Shown here piece after piece: positions 1-8,102 of a DNA stretch of 64,000 nt. The notes under the pieces were generated by a model that did no database searches, was not told the DNA's origin, and saw nothing but the letters and a program-made list of their open reading frames with translations. This DNA is from Candidatus Tumulicola sp. (GTDB lineage: Bacteria > Vulcanimicrobiota > Vulcanimicrobiia > Vulcanimicrobiales > Vulcanimicrobiaceae): positions 310,001 through 374,000 of the forward strand of contig DASXDT010000006.1 of the NCBI GenBank assembly GCA_036490475.1, written 5' to 3'. Each line of letters opens with the position of its first letter. The stretch's first letter is position 1. Both the position numbers and the translations under genes were made by a program.

Positions 1-1
1 A

Positions 2-196
2 GAGATCGACTATGCTCTGGAGCTACTGCATCGCGGTTCAGGGCTAACAAATCCTACCACTGCGGCAGGGGCGCAATATTGGCACCCGTCATCCAGGGGA
101 GCGTGGATCCTGGACCGCCCCAGCATACGACGCTGGCGGGATATTCAAGACGGTGTTGCGGAGATTGCAGCGCGGTGGCCAACGATCAGCAAATGA
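2..196 (+). CDS. C-terminal end of an unrecognised protein (5' end outside window)
   Basis: A reading frame is open from the left edge and gives about 64 residues before a TGA stop. The piece is rich in Trp and Arg and has a normal amino-acid mix (for example WILDRPSIRRWRD near the middle), which suggests real coding sequence. I do not recognise the family. It ends about 100 bases before the ATPase gene and has the same AT-richer composition, so it may belong to the same acquired block. The short stretch from 197 to 299 shows no clear gene or strong promoter. Confidence 0.45.
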   Translation, partial: EIDYALELLHRGSGLTNPTTAAGAQYWHPSSRGAWILDRPSIRRWRDIQDGVAEIAARWPTISK

Positions 197-299
197 CGCG
201 CTGAAGCTTAAGCCATTAGCCATTGGTACACGGTCAGTAGGAGTCCACACGCGCTTACGTTAGAGGCCTCCATCCATTGCACCACCGAAATGAGAACAT

Positions 300-1691
300 A
301 TGAATCCGGCTAGCGACAAAGTTTACCTTATTCCAGCATTGAGGGCTGCCTCGACGAGTGAACAGGAGCACTCGCTATCGGGTATCACAGTTCTTGGCTT
401 TAAATCAATCGAGCGTGAACGTACTTTGAGATTCAACAGGCTGACGATATTAGCAGGCGCGAACAGTTCGGGTAAGTCCAGCATTATGCAGCCCCTCCTC
501 CTGCAAAAGCAAACTGTCGAGGCAGAGTACGATGCTTCACCCTTCGCTCTCGATGGACCGAATGTAAGCTTTGACCGACGAGAACAGTTGCTATCACGGA
601 ATGCGACCTCGATGCGTATCGGGCTCGAATCCTCATCGGGACGATCCATTGCAGTCGAATACAGGTCAAGCCCCAAAGAAAGCAAAGGCAAAGCCTTTGA
701 TGTTTGTTGGCAACAATTTAAGGATCTAGACGGAACGTTCACCTTCAGAGAAGGTATGTCGCCAAAAGAGATCGATCAACTCGTCGAGCCTCAAGTTGCG
801 ACGACTGTTCGCGATCAACTTCGGATAAACCAAACTGTCCCATGGGAGCTCCTCCAGGACCGAAGCTTCCTTAGCATCGGCCTCGGGGTTCGTGGCGTTC
901 CTCAGAGTTTATATTACTCGAGTCCGGGGCGATTTGTGTTTTGGAATCACCTGACTAATATTATTCACCTACCTGGTCTTCGAACGTCGCCACAACGCAA
1001 CTATCCGGTTGCGAACGTCACCGGGAAATACCGGGGGACCTTTGATAGGTACACAGCTAGTGTGATCGCCCGATGGGAAGATAGCGATTCTGACCGGATA
1101 AAGGCTCTTGCCGGGGATTTACTATGGCTTGGTTTAACGAATGCGATTCGTACTGATTATGTTAGCGACAGCAGCGTCGGTATTCTTGTAGGGAGAACGA
1201 CTCGACCGCGACCGGTACCAAAGAGACGAAGTCACAAGCGTGACTCGGAAGACCTCGTCAATATTGCTGACGTCGGTTTAGGAGTTTCGCAAGTTCTGCC
1301 GGTCCTCGTTGCGCTGATTGCTGCAGTGCGGAATCAAATTGTCTACCTGGAACAACCGGAGATCCACCTCCATCCGCTTGCGCAGCTGCGACTCGCACGA
1401 ATCATCGCAAGGGCCGTTCGAAGTGGCGTAAAAGTCGTAGTTGAAACGCACAGCTCTGTCTTGCTTCGTGGACTACAAACGGAAATAGCTCGCGGCACCA
1501 TCCCGTTCGATGCCGCAAACCTTTATTGGTTCCGCAAACGCGGTACAGCGACACAGATAGATCTAGCCGTTCTCGATGAGCGCGGGTCTTTTGGCGACTG
1601 GCCCTTGAATTTTGGGGACGTCAGATTACAAGCAGATCGGGATTACTTATTAGCAGTGCAAAAGCAATCCGACTCGACCGCATCATCGTAA
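300..1691 (+). CDS. AAA/OLD-type ABC ATPase, probable defence-system ATPase
   Basis: This 463-residue cytoplasmic protein belongs to the large class of SMC/RecF/OLD-like ATPases. The Walker A motif GANSSGKS lies at residues 53-60, right after a beta-rich start containing 'GFKSIE', which is typical of AAA_15/AAA_21 ATPases. A signature-like segment (DVGLGVSQ) precedes a Walker B region near 347-359 (YLEQPEIHLHP), followed by an H-loop (VVVETHSS). Such ATPases usually act as sensors or switches controlling a partner nuclease. The gene stops at TAA and the next gene's ATG follows with no spacer, so the two are almost certainly co-translated. Codon use and GC are lower than in the chromosome to the right. 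The ATPase class is certain; the biological role is inferred from the partner. Confidence 0.85.
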   Translation: MNPASDKVYLIPALRAASTSEQEHSLSGITVLGFKSIERERTLRFNRLTILAGANSSGKSSIMQPLLLQKQTVEAEYDASPFALDGPNVSFDRREQLLSRNATSMRIGLESSSGRSIAVEYRSSPKESKGKAFDVCWQQFKDLDGTFTFREGMSPKEIDQLVEPQVATTVRDQLRINQTVPWELLQDRSFLSIGLGVRGVPQSLYYSSPGRFVFWNHLTNIIHLPGLRTSPQRNYPVANVTGKYRGTFDRYTASVIARWEDSDSDRIKALAGDLLWLGLTNAIRTDYVSDSSVGILVGRTTRPRPVPKRRSHKRDSEDLVNIADVGLGVSQVLPVLVALIAAVRNQIVYLEQPEIHLHPLAQLRLARIIARAVRSGVKVVVETHSSVLLRGLQTEIARGTIPFDAANLYWFRKRGTATQIDLAVLDERGSFGDWPLNFGDVRLQADRDYLLAVQKQSDSTASS

Positions 1692-2249
1692 ATGGAAAGA
1701 CTCGTGATCGATACGAGCTTGATGTATTGCGCCAATCCAGAAGCTACTGGAGAAGGCGGATTGGTGGCGTTGGTGCTTATGGAGATCGCCATCGGGCGCC
1801 AGTTTCGGATTGTGCTACCGTCCGGATTAGAAGAGGAGTGGGAGCGGCACATGTCCTCCTGGTCAACGAGCTGGTTGGCAGAGTTGGAATCGCAACGAAG
1901 GGTCGTCCGGCGATTTTCAGTGGCTCTCGATGGCGCAGCAGAAAATAGACTTAATCAGTTGGTCTCCTACGACTTTGATGGTAAAGCTATGCAGCACGAA
2001 TTCAAAATAATACAGGCAGCCGCATCAACTGATTCGGCCATACTTTGTTTGGATGAGCGCGCCCGCTGCTTTTTTTCGCGCGCCGCGAGGCGCGAAGCAT
2101 TGATAAGAGACATTGTATGGCGTAACCCGCTGGAGACCAATCTATGCCCTTGGCTGAAAGGCGGAGCGCCGGCTAGAAACGAGGATCGATTGCGGGCGCA
2201 TTTCTGTCGCAGGTCGCATCACGCAAATTGCGTTGAAGGTGTGAATTAG
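1692..2249 (+). CDS. PIN-like domain protein, putative effector nuclease partner of the ATPase
   Basis: The 185-residue protein opens with a hydrophobic strand carrying an acidic residue (VIDTS, Asp7), has a Glu cluster at 47-49 (LEEEW), and carries a late acidic pair (STDSAILCLD, Asp114 and Asp121). This is the arrangement of PIN-like metal-dependent RNases. About 30 residues at the C-terminus are basic and Cys/His containing. The ATG directly abuts the ATPase stop codon, which supports a two-protein unit in which the ATPase restrains or activates a nuclease. PIN assignment rests on motif order only. Whether all catalytic acids are present needs a structure model. Confidence 0.65.
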   Translation: MERLVIDTSLMYCANPEATGEGGLVALVLMEIAIGRQFRIVLPSGLEEEWERHMSSWSTSWLAELESQRRVVRRFSVALDGAAENRLNQLVSYDFDGKAMQHEFKIIQAAASTDSAILCLDERARCFFSRAARREALIRDIVWRNPLETNLCPWLKGGAPARNEDRLRAHFCRRSHHANCVEGVN

Positions 2250-2267
2250 TGCCAGCTCAAAGTTGGG

Positions 2268-2648
2268 ATGGACTTGAACGACCAGTTCTGGGCTGCTTAT
2301 TTACGCGTTTGCTTAGCTGTGAAGCAATACAGTGTAGATGCCTCCGGGACCGTTCCGGCATGGAGTATCTCAGAATAACCAAAGCGCCGGAGCTCGGCTA
2401 CGATTCCTCCCGTAATCAAATTTCCCCGTTTCATCTGCGTCCTACTTACTCTATTTGCTCTTGCAATCTCCCGAGGTATTTTAAACTATGTCAGACGCTG
2501 CCACTTGATCGTCGGGCACTCCTGACTCGAATCGATGAAACTGCGAAATTAGGGCACGTCTGCCGGAGGTTTCGCCAGAGATGCATACAAACTGCGCGTA
2601 GCCTATGCCCAAGGAAATCTCTTAATGCTAAGTCCAGATATTTTGTAG
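2268..2648 (+). pseudogene. Possible degenerate gene with in-frame stops
   Basis: This roughly 400-base stretch between the PIN-like gene and the membrane-protein gene has no convincing intact gene. One frame starts with ATG and gives 36 protein-like residues (beginning MDLNDQFWAAYLR). After a stop it continues with a hydrophobic, membrane-helix-like segment (FICVLLTLFALAIS), then two more stops, then another coding-like run ending LLMLSPDIL. An overlapping frame is open throughout (2249-2659) but yields a Cys/Arg-rich, low-complexity sequence typical of a shadow frame. The pattern suggests a decayed gene, or a 36-residue small gene followed by non-coding DNA. Confidence 0.3.
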
Positions 2649-2655
2649 AGCTGGC

Positions 2656-3261
2656 ATGAGAACTGGAATCGAGGTTAAGGACAGCTCCGCAACATTCTGG
2701 TGGACTGTCGCCGCGGTTCTATTTCTGGTTGGTCTTTCATTTTTCGTTAGTTTTAATTTTCTTCAGCGTATCATAACGTCCCATGCTGATACCTTAGCGA
2801 CTATGACGGCCTCCGTCGTCGGATTTCTCGGGTTTACACTGACAATATGGCAGCTTCGCCAGACAAGAACCGCTGCGCAAGCGGCCCGGAAAGCATCAGA
2901 CGATGTAAGGCAAAGCTTTGTTCATTACGATACGTTTATCGAACTGGGAAGGGCGAAGGAATCACTAAGCGCTTTAAAAATTCTCCATCGCGACGGAAGC
3001 TGGGCCATCGCTTGTGACCGCTACCAATTGGCAAGACATGCTCTCGCCACCGTACGTGATCTCCATGTGGGACTTCCGGCTTCTGCTCAGCTATCAATTG
3101 AGGCGTCAATCGAGGAGTTGAGCCGAATAAATCGATTAGTCGAGCGCTATCTAGCGAATGTAACCAGTAGACCACCGAACGCAGCGGATCTCAACACTAG
3201 TCTATCTGGTCAGATCGACAGCATACACGACATCGAAACTGCACTACGAAAGAGATTATGA
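2656..3261 (+). CDS. Two-helix membrane protein of unknown function
   Basis: The protein has 201 residues. Two hydrophobic helices lie near residues 14-36 and 46-66, joined by a very short loop. A long, charged, probably helical cytoplasmic tail follows (from about residue 68), rich in Ala, Arg and Glu and resembling a coiled coil. No enzymatic motif is visible. The stop codon overlaps the next gene's ATG (ATGA), so the two are translationally coupled. It lies in the AT-richer left block next to the ATPase/nuclease pair. A membrane component of a defence or toxin system is one possibility, but the family is not recognised. Confidence 0.6.
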   Translation: MRTGIEVKDSSATFWWTVAAVLFLVGLSFFVSFNFLQRIITSHADTLATMTASVVGFLGFTLTIWQLRQTRTAAQAARKASDDVRQSFVHYDTFIELGRAKESLSALKILHRDGSWAIACDRYQLARHALATVRDLHVGLPASAQLSIEASIEELSRINRLVERYLANVTSRPPNAADLNTSLSGQIDSIHDIETALRKRL

Positions 3262-3602
3262 GCACAAACGATCAACTCCAACAGATTCTCAGCCTTGTTG
3301 AAAAGCGAACCGAAGCAGAGCGACTGAGCTGGAAAGCTGTTGGAGACGAGTATCACGTCGATCTGCCACCGTACAAGGTTGTCCTTAGACGATCAATCAG
3401 CATGGATTTAACTTACGGTCCTCGGATGGTGCTATATGATGCCGAAGGAAACACGCTAGCGACTCTCGACGCATCGAAGGATTCAGGTTTAATGCAACGA
3501 CTCGATTATCTGATGCACGTCGCTCGTAAGCAGGCCTTAAGGGTGGACGTCTCTCTCGCTGACATCGTGGCGAAGCTGAGCGCGGAGAAAGAAGAGTCGT
3601 GA
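3258..3602 (+). CDS. Small unrecognised protein coupled to the membrane protein
   Basis: A 114-residue soluble protein starting at an ATG that overlaps the preceding stop by four bases. It has a charged N-terminal helix, a central beta-rich part (YKVVLRRS, RMVLYDAEGNTLATLD) and a C-terminal helical part ending in a Lys/Glu-rich tail. No known family was recognised. The overlap and shared composition indicate that it works with the two-helix membrane protein. A regulatory, immunity or adaptor role would be a guess. Confidence 0.55.
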   Translation: MSTNDQLQQILSLVEKRTEAERLSWKAVGDEYHVDLPPYKVVLRRSISMDLTYGPRMVLYDAEGNTLATLDASKDSGLMQRLDYLMHVARKQALRVDVSLADIVAKLSAEKEES

Positions 3603-4072
3603 AAGCTGGGCGTCTTACAGATCTAATCGGCTCTCGGACTCTTGAATCGACGGTGAGTTAACTCGGCGCGAGGCGAGGCGCGTTGCCCCCGGCTTGGAAG
3701 CGAGCAATGGGTGAGTAGGTTGAAGCCACTAAAACCGACATTTAGCATCCCCGAATGTCACCCGGGCCGATTCCACGTTTTGAAAGGCAACTTGAGCAAC
3801 ACGTTATACGAGATACAAACGCACTTGGGTACTAGTACGCCTGTTAAGCCGACAGCAGAGGGCGTGACGGGCTTGCGAAAATGGCGATGCGGCTGCTGGG
3901 CGCAGACGATTCAGGACAATCCGCAATGGAACGTGTTTCCATGCCGACCCACTTCGGGGCGCCCTGGCTTTAGGTCAGCAGCTCCAAACCGTATTTCGTC
4001 TTCTGATCACCCGACGCTGGATGGTGGCAACGCGCGGCAAACCGGAAGTTTGAAGCCATTTTGTAATATCCC
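3603..4072. other. Intergenic stretch with broken coding-like segments
   Basis: About 470 bases carry no convincing intact gene. A frame starting with GTG at 3711 looks coding at first (includes LRKWRCGCW and an NPQW segment) and then loses coding character near 3950. A different frame takes over there (roughly 3890-4051, containing LALGQQLQTVFRLL) and stops. This could be a frameshifted remnant. The right end is the junction with the truncated peptidase gene. No tRNA or direct repeat marking an integration site was recognised. Confidence 0.3.
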
Positions 4073-4759
4073 ATGGGTTTCGCAGATGCGCTTTCGCATG
4101 CGGGCGTTCGCTGGTTGGCCGCATCTCCCGAGACCATGCTCGCGCCCGGCGTGCCGAGCGGTGTCGCACACGACATCGCCGCGCATCAAGGGGACTCCAC
4201 CGCGATGGCGCGCTCGATCGTTCGCGACGTGATGCAGACGAAATATTTCGGCGCGATTCGGCCGGCAGCAGCCTTCGACGTGATCGATTGCTCGCCCGAC
4301 AAGATTCGCAGGGCCGAAACCGCGATCAAAGCACTCGACGACGGACTCATTGCCGCAGCGCGCGACCGCTCGACGCGCAGCGCGATTCGCCAAGACATCG
4401 GAGCGACCGACGGAATGGTGCGGTTCTCAGCGTCGACCCCCGACATGCCCTGGCATTCCGACCGTCCCGCGATGGCGGTGTATGGAACGATCGCCGCCGA
4501 CGGGCGTCTATCGAATGATGTGCGCGCGCAAGCGCGTACGGCCGCGAGCGCGGTCCAAAATCTCGTCATTGCGCATCGCGAAAGCGACGGCTTCGCCCCA
4601 TTCGACGGTAGCGATTACTCCGATGCGACCGGTCCGACCGTGCATCTCCCGCTTTCGCAGCGACAGATCGATCCGTGGCGCGACAAAGGAATCAGCGAAA
4701 CGGACAACGCGTTTTATCGTGCGGTCGACGGCGACCGGTTGGCCGGCGCGATCGCCTAG
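4073..4759 (+). pseudogene. Truncated clostripain-like (C11) cysteine peptidase, C-terminal part
   Basis: The 228-residue frame begins MGFADAL and reads on through WLAASPETMLAPGVP. This resembles the region just after the catalytic Cys of C11 (clostripain-family) peptidases, where an 'ASEE...PG' stretch is usual. The rest fits the family's C-terminal half. The catalytic His and Cys would lie upstream but are absent: two codons before the ATG there is a TAA stop, and no ribosome binding site is visible. GC rises to the chromosomal level here. I infer that the 5' half was lost when the left block arrived. Family recognition is moderate. Confidence 0.45.
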
Positions 4760-4762
4760 ACG

Positions 4763-6598
4763 TCATTTTCGCAGCGCCACGCGGCCCGGATAGATCGGCC
4801 GATTGATGATACGTTGGAGCGTTTGCGCCGATGCGGTCAGCGCGAGATTGCAAAACTCTTCGAAGCTCTCTCGCGTCGCCTCGCCTTCGGCGAAACGCTC
4901 GTTACGCTCCATGTCCACCTTATCCGTCACCGGAAGAAACCGCAGCGCACGACCCTCGTCGTCTTCGCTCACCGCCAGCAAGCCGGAGTCGGCGAAGATT
5001 CGAACGGCAGCGCCGATCGTGCGGTCGCTGACGCGGTCGATGCCCAGAAGGTCGGCGAGTCCGTTGTTGGCGCCGTGCAGCACACCATCGCGCGATGCGG
5101 CGCGCATTCCGCGGTAGATCTCGCGCAGCGTGCTCAGACGCGGGGCATCGACGTCGATCAAATAGTCGTTGACGCGGCGGTCGTGCTCGCCGTACAGCAG
5201 ATGAATTTGTGCGGGAGCGCCGTTGCGCCCCGCCCGCCCGGCCTGCTGATTGAACTCGGCAAAATCGAAGTTGAGATGATAGAGCACGACGTGCTCGACA
5301 TCGGGCAAATCGATGCCTTCGCCGAACGCGGAGGTCGCGACGACGACGCGCAGGTCGCCCTCGCGGAACATCGCTTCAACCTCTAACCGGTCGGCTGTGG
5401 GCATGCCGGCATGATAGAACATCACTTCGTTACCGATCGCACGGCGCAAGGTCTGCGCGACATCGGTTGCGTCGCGGCGCGAGTTGCAGTAGACGATGCC
5501 CTTGGATCCTTGGCGAAACAGCCGTTCCAAATACGCCGTTTTTTCTTTGCGGTTGCGGGCGTCCACGACTTCGAGATTTTCGCGCACGGTTGGATCGACA
5601 ACCCACGCGTCGATCTGCAGTTCGGCGACGACCTTCGCGAACGCCTCGTCGCCGGCGGTCGCGGTCAATGCTAAGACCTGCGGCGCGCCGAGCGCGCGAA
5701 TCGTTTCGCCCAAACGCCCGTAGGCTGCTCGATGGCGCGATTCGAACAGATGGTGCGCTTCGTCGACCACAACGAACGACGGCTTCCCGCCGCCGGTAAA
5801 CGTCGCGCGATGAAAATCAAGGAACTCGGGCGTAGCGAGCACCATGTCCCACGCGCCGGAGCGTAACGCTTCGAACAGCTCCTCTCGCTCTTGTGCGCCG
5901 ATCGAGCCATTAGCGCGGTAGATGCGCACGCCCAGCGGATCGAGCGTTCTCATCATGCCTTCGTATTGATCGTTGGCAAGCGCTCGCAACGGATAGATGA
6001 CGAGCGTCTTCTGACCGTTCGCGAGCGCACGCAACGCGGCCGGATATTGAAAGCAGAACGATTTGCCCCGGCCCGTTCCCAACACCGCGAGCGTATTGCT
6101 ACCGCTTTCCACGCGGGCCAATACTGCTTGCTGCGCCTCGTGCGGATTGGCCGCGCCGATCAGGGCGTGACGGATGCGATCGGCTTCGCCGTTCCACTGC
6201 GTGTGCGTTCGGCTGCGTTCGCGGTCTCGGCGTTCGACGACATCGCGCACGTCGCGCTCGACAAACACGTTCACGCCGAAATGTTTATCGCCGCCACCGG
6301 TCAACGAAGCGACGCGAGCGACGTACCGTGCGCCTGCGTCGATCTGCGGCGCCAGATGCGTCGCAATTTCTTTGCTGATAAAGCCGATCTGTAGCGCGCC
6401 GAAGTGAACGGCAATGGCGTTGGTATCTTTTGGGTTGGTCGGCTGACGCACCAGTTCCAACGGCGCATCGACGCGTAGCCCGGCAGCGACGTCTTGACGC
6501 CCTTCGAACGAAATGCCCTTGACCTTGGTGTGGAATGCCGTTGCATCGCCGATAGAGGCGTACCGATCGACGACGTAGTCTCGAGCTTTGGCAAACAC
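4763..6598 (-). CDS. HIRAN-domain SF2 (RecQ-like) DNA helicase
   Basis: Residues 22-115 form a HIRAN domain (FHTKVKGISFEGRQ..., LVRQPTNPKDTNAIAV, GFISKE), a module that binds DNA ends. A superfamily II helicase core follows: Walker A GTGRGKS at 174-180, a Q/Ia region, the DEAH box near 275-284 (VVVDEAHHLF), motif III (LTATA), and motifs V-VI late (GEGIDLPDV, QQAGRAGR) as in RecQ-like enzymes. Role: 3'-5' unwinding in repair or restart, or possibly phage defence. The start shown is GTG at 6598, but the frame stays open upstream through at least 42 sensible residues (including SERAFEDAFERLL) up to the secF stop without any ATG, GTG or TTG, so the true start is uncertain. Confidence 0.85.
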   Translation of the reverse strand: MFAKARDYVVDRYASIGDATAFHTKVKGISFEGRQDVAAGLRVDAPLELVRQPTNPKDTNAIAVHFGALQIGFISKEIATHLAPQIDAGARYVARVASLTGGGDKHFGVNVFVERDVRDVVERRDRERSRTHTQWNGEADRIRHALIGAANPHEAQQAVLARVESGSNTLAVLGTGRGKSFCFQYPAALRALANGQKTLVIYPLRALANDQYEGMMRTLDPLGVRIYRANGSIGAQEREELFEALRSGAWDMVLATPEFLDFHRATFTGGGKPSFVVVDEAHHLFESRHRAAYGRLGETIRALGAPQVLALTATAGDEAFAKVVAELQIDAWVVDPTVRENLEVVDARNRKEKTAYLERLFRQGSKGIVYCNSRRDATDVAQTLRRAIGNEVMFYHAGMPTADRLEVEAMFREGDLRVVVATSAFGEGIDLPDVEHVVLYHLNFDFAEFNQQAGRAGRNGAPAQIHLLYGEHDRRVNDYLIDVDAPRLSTLREIYRGMRAASRDGVLHGANNGLADLLGIDRVSDRTIGAAVRIFADSGLLAVSEDDEGRALRFLPVTDKVDMERNERFAEGEATRESFEEFCNLALTASAQTLQRIINRPIYPGRVALRK

Positions 6599-6734
6599 CC
6601 GCTCGACGAACGCATCGCGCTGGCTCTGCGCCGGCGGCGACGCCGGCGTTTCGCGAACGCCGTTTCCCGCGGCAAGAAGACGCTCGAAGGCGTCTTCGAA
6701 TGCGCGCTCGGACGGCGTTAAGCCGCCGCCCGGC

Positions 6735-8099
6735 TTACGAGTTGGGCGGTTCGGCGTGGTCCGGATGAGCGGGTGGCTCCGCTTCGGCTGCGGGCTCAGC
6801 GCCGGCCGGCGGCGTGGCCTCGGCTACGTCGTCCAAACCTTCGAAGTTGAGCGTGATGGCTTCGTGGCCTTGCTCGAGCGCTTCGTCGTGCAGACCGGCC
6901 CGCTGAGCGTCGAGCGGATCGATGGTCTGGTCTTCGCCCGATTCGTATGACTCGGCATCGTCGAGCGCCACCGCACCACCCGTATCGGCACGCCTCTTTC
7001 GATAGCGCGCGGGTCCGGCCGATACCGGACGTACGGTCTTGGCTTTTTGGCGCCGCTCGCGACGCGCAGCAACGATGTCCTCACGCGGAGCCCCGGCATT
7101 GCCTTGCGACGATTCCGATCGCGCGCGCGATGTGATCGAACGATCGGTGCTGAGGCTCACGCGCCGCTTCTCGACCGCCTTCTCCATCTGGCGCTTACGG
7201 AAATTCAGCACCAACGGTGCCGAGTAGAAGATCGAATGATAGCCGCCCGAGCAGATGCCGACGAGCAGCGCGAAGGCAAAGTTCTTGAGGCTGGCGCCGC
7301 CGAGCGCCAACAGTGCGACCAGCGTGATCACGACGGTCGCGAGCGTGTTGAACGATCGCGTCATCGTCTGTTTGATCGATTCGTTGACGATGCGGTCGTA
7401 GGGTTGGCCCGCCATCAACTTGGTGTTCTCGCGGATTCGGTCGAGAATGACGATCGTATCCATCACCGAGTAGCCGATGACGGTCAGCACGGCTGCGAGG
7501 AACGCATCGTCGGCACGCCGGTCCGCCAACGCGTAGATGCCGATCATCATGGCCGCGTCGCGAACGAGCGCGATGACGGTTACCAAGCCGAAGATATAAT
7601 TCCAGCCGAACCGGAACGCGATGTACAAGAACTGAATTCCGAGCGCGATCACCAGCGCCAGGAGAGCCTTCATCAAATACTCGCGGCCAAGCGAAGGACC
7701 GACCGCAGTGATCGAACTCGCCGCCCGATCGACCGGCGCGACCGTTCCGAGCGCGTTCCAAAGCGGCGCAGAATCGTTCGCGAACGCGGTCTGCGTTTGC
7801 ACGACGAAACCTTGGCCGTCGGTGCCGGCGGTCGTCACCGACTCTTCGGTGAGACCCAGCGAAGACAACGCGCTGCGCACGGCGTCGGCCGTGGTCGGAC
7901 GCGTGAAGCGCACCGTAATGTCGGTACCGCCGGTAAACGACAGACCGAGACGCAGCATGTGGGACGGGTTGAAGCCGTTACCGCCTTGGAAACCGTGATA
8001 GACCATCGAGCCCAAGCCGAGCGCGATAATGAGGTACGAAATCGTCGAGACGATGCGGAACCATCCGACGATATTCCAATTGAGTCTACGGAATAGCAT
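6735..8099 (-). CDS. secF: Protein translocase subunit SecF
   Basis: The 454-residue inner-membrane protein begins MLFRRLNWNIVG with the first helix (SYLIIALGLG). It shows the conserved SecF features: LSFTGGTDITVRF in the periplasmic part and the D-T-I-V-I-L-D-R-I-R-E-N segment in the helical half, with six predicted helices in all. With SecD it uses the proton-motive force to help complete SecYEG export. The last about 120 residues are an unusual charged, Pro/Glu/Ala-rich cytoplasmic tail beyond the family core. Its ATG lies three bases after the secD stop, so the pair is one operon. Confidence 0.95.
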   Translation of the reverse strand: MLFRRLNWNIVGWFRIVSTISYLIIALGLGSMVYHGFQGGNGFNPSHMLRLGLSFTGGTDITVRFTRPTTADAVRSALSSLGLTEESVTTAGTDGQGFVVQTQTAFANDSAPLWNALGTVAPVDRAASSITAVGPSLGREYLMKALLALVIALGIQFLYIAFRFGWNYIFGLVTVIALVRDAAMMIGIYALADRRADDAFLAAVLTVIGYSVMDTIVILDRIRENTKLMAGQPYDRIVNESIKQTMTRSFNTLATVVITLVALLALGGASLKNFAFALLVGICSGGYHSIFYSAPLVLNFRKRQMEKAVEKRRVSLSTDRSITSRARSESSQGNAGAPREDIVAARRERRQKAKTVRPVSAGPARYRKRRADTGGAVALDDAESYESGEDQTIDPLDAQRAGLHDEALEQGHEAITLNFEGLDDVAEATPPAGAEPAAEAEPPAHPDHAEPPNS

Positions 8100-8102
8100 C
8101 GG

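Noticed and set aside
2249-2659. Open frame of 136 codons starting GTG and overlapping the PIN-like gene stop
   Set aside because: The translation is Cys/Arg/Leu-rich without hydrophobic or domain pattern, and a competing frame in the same DNA looks more protein-like though broken. Treated as a shadow frame.
1-4072. Prophage or integrative element with attachment sites
   Set aside because: No integrase, transposase, tRNA end or flanking direct repeat could be found, so only an acquired block of unknown mechanism is claimed.
7047-8096. 349-codon plus-strand frame opposite secF
   Set aside because: Composition is almost only charged residues, as expected antisense to a hydrophobic GC-rich gene. 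secF on the other strand is certain.
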